Source: Hyphochytrium catenoides (Eukaryota > Sar > Hyphochytriomycetes > Hyphochytriales > Hyphochytriaceae). From it: a DNA stretch of 38,352 nucleotides. Each line of letters starts with the position of its first letter. Position 1 is the first letter of the stretch. The notes beneath the pieces are model-generated. The model was given only the letters and a program-made list of their open reading frames with translations. It was not told where the DNA came from and did no database searches. This document shows, in pieces, positions 29,761-38,352 of this stretch. The stretch covers positions 1 to 38,352 of the forward strand of contig FLMG01003824.1 of the NCBI GenBank assembly GCA_900088475.1, read 5' to 3'. A program made the translations under genes and the position numbers.

Positions 29761-32073
29761 GACTACTTTCTTCAAAGACCATGATGAACATAGAATAACG
29801 GTACAGACAATCTCTTGGTCATGGGTTAGATAGCACTTGCCGGCTTAGATTAGTCACGGGACGCCTGCGGCCACTGAAGAAGAGAACTAGACTAGCTCCT
29901 CCTGACACCTTGCATCCAGCAAAGTGTCATCGCTTTGGGTATGATCCTTCTTATCTAACTAAGGGAGCTTCATAATACAGTCCATAATAGCCTAGTCGTT
30001 AGCTAAAAGAACCAACGTACACCACCACTGCAAGACATTGGAGGTTTGATAGTCGACATCACCATAGTACTAAGTAGGACCATACCGCCTCCTCGACCTA
30101 TCCGGAGGCAAGCTTCTTCAGGTGTGTCCTGCGAGAGGTCTCGTATAATGATTAGTTGACTGATACTTTGTTTGCTGCTGCCAGCATTGTCATTTTGACC
30201 AACCCCGACAAACAGCAATAGGCAGCAACAGCCACCGTCTCCTAGGGCACGGTTTCAGAGGTATAGTTCACCTCTCACAAGCAAGTATAGCCGCCTTTTT
30301 GCCACTGTGCTGGCTAGCCATGAGGCACAATCTATGAGTGGGCGGGGTAGGAAGTAGCGTCAGCAGCCTGGACGTACGCTTATTCACTAAGATAAAAAGA
30401 AACGTCTCTCGCTATCAAGAGGAGAGAGGAGAGGAGCGATAGTAATCACCAAGGAAGGTGACATTACTATGGAGATTGTCAGGATAAACAGAAATAGTAG
30501 AAGCTCTCGCGATATTGGCACGAACTTTACATCTCCCGCTCTCAAGACGCGTCATAAAAAAGACGTAGGTAATAAGGTATGCTCGATTGAGCTCCTGGTA
30601 ATGATGATGGCCAGTCTTAACAATAAGAGCACTACTACGGTGACTGGTACTAGAAGTGATGGTTTCCCGTTGATAGCTAGCTCTTAGGAGGAGGCAACAA
30701 TCATCATCCGTCATGGAGTTGTGAGCAAGAATGAGTAACAGGATTTGGTTACGCACTCATTGCTTTTGCTCAGCAGAGTGTTCATTCTGCTATCAAAAAG
30801 GCCAAGATCATCCCAGAAACTCAAGCGTGCATCTCCTTATTATCTACCATGAGCACAGGACCACAATCAACAACTTGCACAGCTCTTGGTCTTCTTCCTC
30901 TTTGCAACCTATGCCAGTCTACCTAGTTACCACTGCTACACAACAGGCTGCACAGCAGGTTTCTCGTCTCGAGGACTCTGTTTGGTCAACTAGTCGGCAC
31001 CCATAGTTGTTAAGCTATTATCAATGCCTAGTTGTCACACCTTCTCGAGAAAGAGAACAAGAGTAGGGTACCCTTGAGATGATTCTCATACATCAAAATA
31101 TCAACACTCGCCTCCTCAGGCAGCCTAATGACGCAGAATGCGAATCATCAGAGTGCATCTGATAGAAAACAGTCCAGAATGTTCTAGGAGGAACCCTCCT
31201 TTTATACTTCTTAGCGTACAGACCTGTCAAAGAAGGCTTCGATAGTCCCTCTGGACAGATATTGAGTGAAAGAGGCCAAGAGTATAGCACCCGATAACAC
31301 TATTAAAGAACAAGGATACTAACTAAACGAGCGCTTGTGCGGGTGGACACCTCGGTCGGGCTGCAGGACAGTGTAAGTGACCTGCCACTTATCATGATCA
31401 GGAGCCTTCTTTCCCGGTATACCTTCTACCTTACTAATAGTTCCTGTACTGGCTTTAACAGCGTCGTGTCACTTCTATGTCCGTAAATGGACTACTACCT
31501 CATATCATCATGTGGACAATCTCTATCTCCTCCTTCCTCGTTCTAAGCTATAGGCTGACGGTTGGGCCTACAAAGTTCAATGTCCTGATAGAGATTTCTA
31601 CCGATCTGGTTGCGTCGGTGCAACTACTGCAGAGTGCCCTCTCTTCTTCTCTCTTCACTGTTCTTCGATACAGGACATAGTGCTCTTTGATTTTATTAGT
31701 GCAGTCTAACTTTACCACCAGCTCTTTGTAAAACGGTACAAGTATTTTACGGATCATCAAGAAGCAAAGGTGAATGCGTCCTTTGGCTTGAGGTTCTCAG
31801 CCCCAACACTACTACTCTCACACTTCCATTCTTCTGCTTAGGAAGAAGCGCTGACTGTGAGTAGATCGATAGCGCTGCTATACAAGCCGCTAGGTAAACT
31901 GAACCCAGCAAAGCTCTCTTCTTAGATGATGCGCTGCTACTACTTTAACGCTTCTTGGTGTTGTTGCTTCATTTCGCCAGAAACTAGCAACAACACAGCT
32001 TCTTCTGGCTACTACTAGCCGCACAGAAGTCATTCTTCTATTAGTAGTTCTACCGAGCTAAAATACCCTCCGT

Positions 32074-32194
32074 AACTTTGGTCAGTCTGGTCGAACGTCA
32101 TCTCAACTCCTAGAAAAGGCATCGAAACATCTAGCACCGCCCTCTGGGGGGCCAGAAGACCAGTTTGTGGCGATCGACCAGACTGACCAAAGTT
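32074..32194. mobile_element. MITE-like hairpin with perfect 21-bp inverted ends
   Basis: AACTTTGGTCAGTCTGGTCGA at 32074-32094 is the exact reverse complement of 32174-32194. The ends enclose 79 bp without coding capacity. Just outside, GTAAC near the left end and GTTAC near the right end extend the symmetry with a small gap. Terminal sequences of the type GTAACTTTGGTCA resemble ends of Tc1/mariner-like elements as I remember them, which is inference. A non-autonomous DNA transposon or a structured RNA hairpin are the two readings. Confidence 0.55.
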
Positions 32195-32199
32195 AAGTT

Positions 32200-34530
32200 A
32201 CCCGTCAGTGGTTAGTTACCAGTAGGTCAAGAAGTCGTTCGTTCTGAGCAAGACGAAGAAGCTGACCGCCCTCACTGCCCTAACAGGACTCTGTAGGGGA
32301 AACCCTCCTTGCATTGCGCATGCATTCATTGCAGGGACCAATTACCGAGAAGGGGCATTGTTGTCGCGACTAAACACAATGAAGAGCGAGACTAAACCTC
32401 CGGGAGTGTAAACCCAATACATCGGTAGCAGCAGAACGGCATTTGGCCTAATCATCCATCCGTTGCGCCACTTTCAACCACTTGTTGGGCTTCTGGTGAG
32501 TGAGTGAGGACAGGCAGGCGCTTCTCGCTTCTGCTCTCCCACCAACAACTACTAGTTATTAGTGATGGCAGCAGAGATGTAAGGATTGCATAGGCCGTCC
32601 TCTCTATTGCGACAGAGATTAGGGACAGAGGTGCAGCGTACATGCTAAGTGCTGCAACGTTCCTTCCCCACTCTTGAGCTGGGAGCTGGAGGAGATATGC
32701 TGTGGCCCCGAACTGAAACCTACTTCCTAGTCATAAACGCTTTGCTACCCAGAGCGTAAAGTTGTATCTGCCAGCTGCTGGGAAGGAAGGCGAGCAGCAG
32801 GCAAGATTAACAGGGACCCCAACTAAATTGGAGGACCCAGCAGGTGCAGCAGCGGGAGCTCTGGTCCCAGGAAAACTGTGGCAACATTCCTGCAACTTCC
32901 GGACGAGGATGCGTCCATTTTCCGCCGTTCCGCCAGAACTCAGTCCTTGAGAAGATCCACCTTATTCTGAGTGCGTAGCACTCCTACTGACAATCTTTTA
33001 GCGCGCTAAAGAAGGAGGAAGTACACTTGTAACCTCTAAACATGGGGAACAGGAAGGGAGACATAGCATATCTATTAAGGAAATAGTAGGGTTGCTGCTT
33101 GGTCTTGCGCGACCTGGTACAGCTGAAAGACGTCGACAAAATAACTCGGACTGGAAGTACTGTTGGCGATGAGGAAAGAGTCATGATTCCATCTCACAGC
33201 CAACCTTCTAACATACGACAGGTGAACTCATGACAGCCAATGAGAGTGCCCACGCGCTAATCAAAACAACCGCAAAAGAGGAATCATGACCGACATAGTA
33301 GTCTTCAGACTAAACCAAACTCGAAGGAGACCTTCTTCGGGGCTAGTAGAGTCAGCCAAGAACGCGAAGGGACCCTTCAAAGCAACAAACAACCGCGTGC
33401 TGACGAGCATGGCCCTTGACCCTTTTGATGACCAAAAAAACAAGCAAGTAAGCTACGGCCCGCAAATTAGCCAGATCAGTTTGGATTGTAGCGACTGGGA
33501 TCATTAAGGAGCCTCATCGGCTGCTTGTCAATTTTAACGGCGTTATGAAGCTGCCCTGATGGAGCAAACTCCCAGTAGAGAGAAACCACCATAAAGAGCT
33601 ATTCTTCTCTTGGAGGAGGTCTTACTATCCCCGGCACGCCTCTGGGCTCTGGATAATCAACTACTGAAGCTTGCCCCGACTCAGTAAAGGATGAAGCTCC
33701 CGCTGGCAAGGCGACTTCCTCCCTCACCCAGACTTGCGTTCGCCTTCCTAACCCTTTAGGCTTCGTCCATGCTCTTTTAATAAATAAAGATGTGCCTGAC
33801 CTACAATTCCTCCGTGCCGAGGATCGTTTGATGCTCAATTGCAGAGCAGAGTCACTATTGCGCTAGATCCTCCGAGTACCGTTCCCCGACCTTTTGTTAA
33901 TGGACAGGTAAAAGGGCAATCTCCAACGCCAGATTCGTCTGTGGAGAGAACATCTTGACCACTGTCGCAGGCAGGGGAGGTTTAAGCGAGGTCGGATGTT
34001 TCCGCGATAAGACCTCAAACGTTGGAAGATGATGACGCCTCGGCACTCCGAAGTCGTGATCTATCTCCCCGCTTTGCCTTCTTGTCCTGGTGATTGCCAT
34101 TGTTCCCATGTTACAACTTGTAAACCTCCTCCTCCTACGGGTGCAAGGGATGATGTCCGAGCTAGCTCTCCCGTCTCCGGAAGCGCCTTGAGGAGAAGAT
34201 CTATCCCCTGATAGCAGATCTTCCCATCAGAAGTATCCGACATACAGCTGGGAGACCGACTGGTTTCCAGCGGATGGCGCCGATGAGACTCACACTAAAG
34301 CTCCGTATTGTAGGTCAACTTAACTCCGTGCACCACCTTTTTCCTCATGGGAGTCCGCTGGGACGGTTCCTTCCTCTAAGTTTTACCTCCATAGAGGCAC
34401 TTCAACCTACAAGGGACTAGCAGAAAGTGCACCCATCTTAAGGAACCAAGGGCATGATAAAGCTTTGAATGCTACAGGCGATGGTGGAATGCTTACCTTC
34501 CAAGATAAATAAGGACCATATCTTCTTTGC
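32200..34530. other. Gene-poor interval left of the RanBP2-finger gene
   Basis: Consecutive minus-strand frames at 34243-34061, 34109-33897 and 33838-33599 shift phase but read as if they were one former sequence (pieces such as DHDFGVPRRHHLPTFEVL). A plus frame at 33286-33507 is also protein-like. I recognise neither. The rest holds nothing I can name. Confidence 0.3.
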
Positions 34531-34531
34531 T

Positions 34532-37500
34532 CTAGCTCTTGCGCCTACTAGTTCCCACTCGCTTGAATCTGGACTTCGATTTGGAGGACCGACCTTTCCC
34601 CTTCTTGCCTGTCCGAAGCCAAGCTTGAGCGATGATCAAGGTAAGGGGCATTTGGGAAGTAATGGAACTAACGTTTGCTATGATACGGCTTCTCCCCTTC
34701 TTGAATCTTCCGCGCCCGACCGACCGACTCCCTCCTTCTAGCACCCTTTCTTGCAGTGTATTCGCTTTGCACGCCATTAGAGCTGAGTGGGAGACAGAAC
34801 GCGTTAGACAGGCTTAATGACTCCTCTCTACGTTGTTCTCACCTTGCGGACCCGAGAGCCAAGGCAAAGTCAATTCTGTTCGGGCCCAAGTGTGAAAGCT
34901 GTCTCACCGATCGGAAGTGCTGGTACTTTAACTCCCATCGACGAACCTGTGGCCATGTAGAGGCAAACGGCATGGATGCGGTTGAGCGAAAGTCTCACGG
35001 GGACCATTGCAAGCGGTTCTAACTAACCTCAGATTCTGACCCGGAGAATTCATCGATCTCCTCGAGTCTTTCTCTCCGAGTAGGAGGTCCATTACTCGGA
35101 ATTTCTAAGACTGAAGAAGAACCGCGAGAGGGGGGAGGCAGGCTTTGGATGTGTTCCATAATGAGCAGCTGTGTGTCCTCCCAGCCCTCGTCATCAGGAA
35201 ACTCTTCGTGCTCAAACTTTTCACTGAGACTTGACTCTGCTGATCCACTTCCGACACTAAGGATTTCCTAATAACAGTACCAGCGGACAAGCCAACGAAG
35301 AAGGGTTAGGACAAAGAACATCATGTCTGGAGTCTCATCTCATGAGCAGTTAAAGCGAACCTGATCTTCGTCGTCTGAATAGTCCTTTCCATTTGTCCTT
35401 CTGTTGTCTTCTTCCATGGAAGAGGAGCCACACCCTTCGCAGAGTTGAGCTGATGGATCATTCTCGGCACCACAATTCGCGCAGATCCTGCAGGCGAGGG
35501 CCTGGTCCAAACGATAATAGCATTTCTCACAGCCTTCTTCAGGTCCTTGTACTTTGTTATTGAAGACACAGCGCTCGCAGACCCAGCCACTGTCATTTTC
35601 CTTATTACCCGCCATGGTTCTCAGGAGTGAGTCATCAGGGCGGCAGGACTGCCGGGTGTTGAGCGCACCTGCCGCTTGCTTTGGAGGTACACTCTGCTTC
35701 TCGGCAAGCTTACGTAAACGTAGCCGAGCCGTCTGCGGCCTGTTCTCACGACCATTCCCGTCCGAGTCAGTCCCTTCCTCGTCGGAGTCAAGTAGGCCGT
35801 GGTCTGAGTCTTGTTGCTCCTCATCCTCATTCAAAGGAAACGGTATCTCCGAGAATGACTCTGACTGTACCTGATCCGGAGGGTCAACGTGATCTGGACT
35901 CTAACTCAGAGAAAATGTTTGTTCAGCAGCTATTCACACTCTCGAAGTCTCAAAGGGCTCACCAATCCAGAATTTGCAGCTTTAGCGGTATCCGTGAAGT
36001 TGTCAAGCTGCATTCCTTTGGTGACGGTCCCCTATTTTCAATGACAACGCGGTTTGACTTTACTCGGAAGCTTCGAGGCTTATAGTCCCTGATATCTGTA
36101 CCTGATCACTTCGCGTGGACTGACAAGGTCTGAAGTCCGCATTGGGGCTATCATCATTTGGATTTGCCGGAGATTGCTGTCGAGAGGCGTATTCAGAAAG
36201 TCTACGCTCGGAAACTAGCTCTTTTGAACCAAAGTACCTTTGCCTCCTTCTTGTGGGAGAGTGGAGATGGAAAGCTCTTCTCATCTATTGCAGCCTTGCT
36301 TGCGAACTCTAAAGGCTCAGTCTCCGTTTCCAAAGCGTTCAGCGGCTCTGAGCCGGCTCCATGGTCCTGGTTACTTGAGCTATTGCCCGTCATGGAGGAC
36401 TGCTCTTGTGAAAAGAGTTTAAAGTCGGGCAGGCCAATGTCCAGGTCCATTCTTCGAGTTTCACGCTTGCTGGGAGGAAGCGCGCCATCCTGAGCCTCAA
36501 TTGGACTTATGTCCTCTGCGAGTGGTAACGACATTGATGCCGCCTCATTGTCAGTCGAGGGTTTGGCGTCCTCATCCTTTGCAAGTGATGGAGAACTGAA
36601 GCTCCTTGCTTCCACATCCCGACACTTTGGGTCTTTCTCTTCCGCGTTAACGGCCTGTGAAGAGCTTGTCATGCCAGTGGGCGTGTCCTCTAAAGTATGG
36701 TGCTCGTGAGCAGGTTGCGCATTCGAAGGCTGCTCCTCGGTTTGGGCCTTATCTGGTGTCTCTGGCAAAGCCTTCGGTAGAGAACCTCCTTCAGGATCTA
36801 CTGATGAGACAGCTATATCATCCTTACTTTCTATTCCTAGTAGGCTATGAAGCCAGAGCTTGCTGGGAACGTACGACTCGCCAAGCTTCGTGCTGAAGCG
36901 ACGGACAGGCTTCCTTCCACATGGCGTTTTCTCAGTCCTAGCTAGCGTAGGTGACACACACAGTCGCTTTGAAGGTGCTTCTCCAGTCACAGAAGTCCTC
37001 TGCGAGGTAGAGCAGTCGGCTTGCTGACTTTGGGCCGGGATGGAAGTGGTAGTGGAGGCCGTTTGACCCTCATGGCCTTTCATAGACTGGAAAATAGCTG
37101 TCAGGGAAGTAGCTGTAGTCATCCGCTCCTGAGAAGAGCAGCGTGAATCCGAAAGTGACCGAGAAGCCGTGTCGGAAGCACGAGCTCCACGCCGACGGAT
37201 AGCCTGGGGTCAGCAAAGCACAGTGAATGCCAGGAGGAAGAGCCCAGAACGAGCGGAAAGAAGCTGACCTTTCCCATATCGTCTTCTAAATAGCGTCTCT
37301 TCCTCTTCAAAGAACTTGAGGCAGTCTCCGGGGGTAGGTCCTCGCCCTGAGAGACCTCCGGTTCAGAAGCTACCTCAACTTCAAGCTTGCGCTCTGGTGT
37401 CACTTGAAGCTCATCGTTGGACCCTGAGAAAGGCTGAGCGGCTGTGCTGTTTGCCTTTCGATCGTCAACAGCGTCATCCGAGCTGCTGGAGTCCACCATC

Positions 37501-38095
37501 GCCATCGCTGCCTTCTCAGGAGTCTCGCCTTCGCTAGCATCGTCCGAGCTAGTGGAGACATTTCTTGCCATCAGGTGCCTGCCTGCATTCTGGTCCTCAA
37601 TACGTTCATCTGAACTATTGGAGACGCAGCTCGCAGCGGCTGTTCCAGCAGAGACCAGAGGGATGCCTTAGTTAGAACGGCACAACGCTGTCTATGGAAA
37701 TGACTGTGAAGCTTAAAGGCCTACCGTCAATCTTGCTTTCCACTGCCACGGAGGCCAGTGGTCGCACACTTCCCTTGCACATTTGGCACTTGAGCTTGTG
37801 TGCGTCATTGTGGAACGTGCACACACTGCAAGCCCACTTTCCACTATCAGTCCATGTGCCCCTGAGATCAGAAGAAAACTCGCTCTTTCCAGGGCCTAAA
37901 AGGTTGCAAAAAGGAGAAGATGAACAGTTGGGCCTACATCATGGCAGAAGTCGTCAACGTATCAGCCTTACTGCTTCGCGCGGAGCGCCGTTGTCGGACT
38001 TCCCCGCTGCCTGGAGCCTGGGATAGGCTGGATGGCTGATAAAACTGAGCTTTCGCAGCCTTCTTGGCTGAGACAGACAACTTTTTTTTCAGCAT
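34532..38095 (-). CDS. RanBP2-type zinc-finger protein, ten exons (905 residues)
   Basis: Exons: 38095-37972, 37895-37725, 37639-37269, 37128-36238, 36176-36102, 35900-35361, 35267-35028, 34946-34843, 34782-34673, 34623-34532. All nine introns are GT-AG and keep one frame (2718 nt with stop). Finger 1 (C64, C67, C78, C81) fits W-x-C-x2-C-x3-N-x6-C-x2-C exactly. Finger 2 (W650, C652, C655, C668, C671) has a longer loop. Finger 3 (C684, C687, N691, C698, C701) is canonical but lacks the Trp. Between them lie Ser-rich acidic stretches, three 22-residue repeats (106-171) and a KRKRR motif (210-214). The C-terminus is very basic. RanBP2 fingers bind ubiquitin, RNA or proteins in known families; RYBP has a similar first finger. 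A nuclear role is inferred. The ATG follows an in-frame TAG, but further 5' exons are possible. The last intron (49 nt) is the least certain; without it the protein would end at 34671. Confidence 0.75.
37422..37619 (-). repeat. Three 66-bp tandem repeats in the RanBP2-finger gene
   Basis: On the plus strand TC(A/G)TC(C/T)GA(G/A)CT..TGGAG recurs at 37474, 37540 and 37606, an exact period of 66 bp. It encodes three 22-residue units, each starting with a Ser-Ser-Asp-Asp/Glu core (residues 106, 128 and 150). The period keeps the frame. SSD(D/E) followed by acidic residues looks like casein kinase 2 sites, an inference. Confidence 0.8.
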
Positions 38096-38352
38096 CTTCG
38101 TGGAGAACGCGCATCGTCTAGGAGCTGGAGAGCTCCTCGGCTAGGTTCTGACGCTCTTCCACTGTCAGCACCTAATGACTGTTAGAGCCTTGATCTCATG
38201 ATTATCTGCAGATCTTGCGATCGATTGAGAATGTCTTCAAGGTCTCAGCCTTCCACATCCTCTGCAGGCAAGTAGATGTGCAGAAACTCGAAGAGCGAAA
38301 GGAAACAGAGGCAATGCTGGCGCCTTCTATAGAAGTGACGAGAGAGATGAAG
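38096..38352 (-). other. Region upstream of the RanBP2-finger gene
   Basis: Minus-strand stretches such as LTVEERQNLAEELSSS (about 38178-38131) and a frame with DLEDILNRSQDLQ (about 38249-38211) look like coding pieces but end in stops. They may be 5' exons of the same gene or the end of another. No promoter element was recognised. Confidence 0.3.

Larger units (their letters stand above)
28446..32055. other. Gene-poor interval
   Basis: Many short frames on both strands, none above about 115 codons and none with a motif I trust. A plus-strand stretch at about 29060-29125 (LLDDLVEHVAEYPSVWRK) looks locally protein-like. Otherwise I see nothing beyond the small repeats listed. Confidence 0.4.

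Noticed and set aside
34756-35022. Cys-rich plus-strand frame (CESCLTDRKC..., HGDHC)
   Set aside because: It overlaps exon 8 and intron 7 of the minus-strand RanBP2-finger gene. The Cys spacing fits no zinc-finger family I know.
35554-36085. Plus-strand frames of 106 and 134 codons
   Set aside because: Antisense to exon 6 and intron 5 of the RanBP2-finger gene.
1-38352. CRISPR arrays, operons, bacterial promoters or phage modules
   Set aside because: No regularly spaced repeats of that type, no dense same-strand gene blocks with ribosome binding sites. Introns and retroelements show a eukaryotic genome.

Overview
The window is nuclear DNA of a eukaryote, not a bacterial or viral segment. 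Most of it is decayed retroelement sequence (Ty1/copia, Ty3/gypsy and a non-LTR element). Two protein-coding genes can be supported, both near the right end and both on the minus strand. One is an intact single-exon gene for a protein with six C-x4-C-x9-C-x2-H fingers of the WRKY19-like type. The other can be modelled as ten exons joined by nine short GT-AG introns (49-201 nt) and encodes a protein with three RanBP2-type zinc fingers. Small introns, many copia and gypsy relics, and the WRKY19-like finger family (known to me from oomycetes, diatoms and other algae) suggest an alga or oomycete-like protist. The species cannot be told from this sequence.

Layout. 1-342: polypurine tract and LTR-like end of a copia element whose body lies left of the window. 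About 440-3934: broken gypsy pol on the minus strand. 3935-4500: a 78-bp direct repeat enclosing a 410-bp segment whose right part (4241-4420) recurs at 14592-14771. 4504-9223: broken copia element on the plus strand (gag, protease, integrase, RT, RNase H, polypurine tract, LTR-like end). 9230-10700: unrecognised broken reading frames. 10700-13330: a foldback of two 0.6-kb inverted arms with a tRNA-like motif at its centre, plus a third copy of the arm. 13400-14345: non-LTR (LINE) reverse transcriptase fragment on the minus strand. 14345-16150: low-complexity sequence and uncertain frames. 16420-17390: copia gag on the minus strand. 17.7-25.4 kb: gene-poor, with pyrimidine and purine tracts, a 77-bp tandem duplication and broken frames. 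25740-26717: the six-finger gene. 26.7-34.5 kb: gene-poor, with one MITE-like hairpin at 32074-32194. 34532-38095: the ten-exon RanBP2-finger gene.

The two genes are about 8 kb apart and nothing shows that they work together. Both look nuclear: one has tandem zinc fingers with few other features, the other has zinc fingers, acidic Ser-rich disordered stretches, a basic KRKRR motif and a very basic C-terminus. The retroelements look inactive, since every coding domain is broken by stops or frameshifts. The most original result is the spliced model of the RanBP2-finger gene, whose nine introns all keep one frame to give 905 residues.
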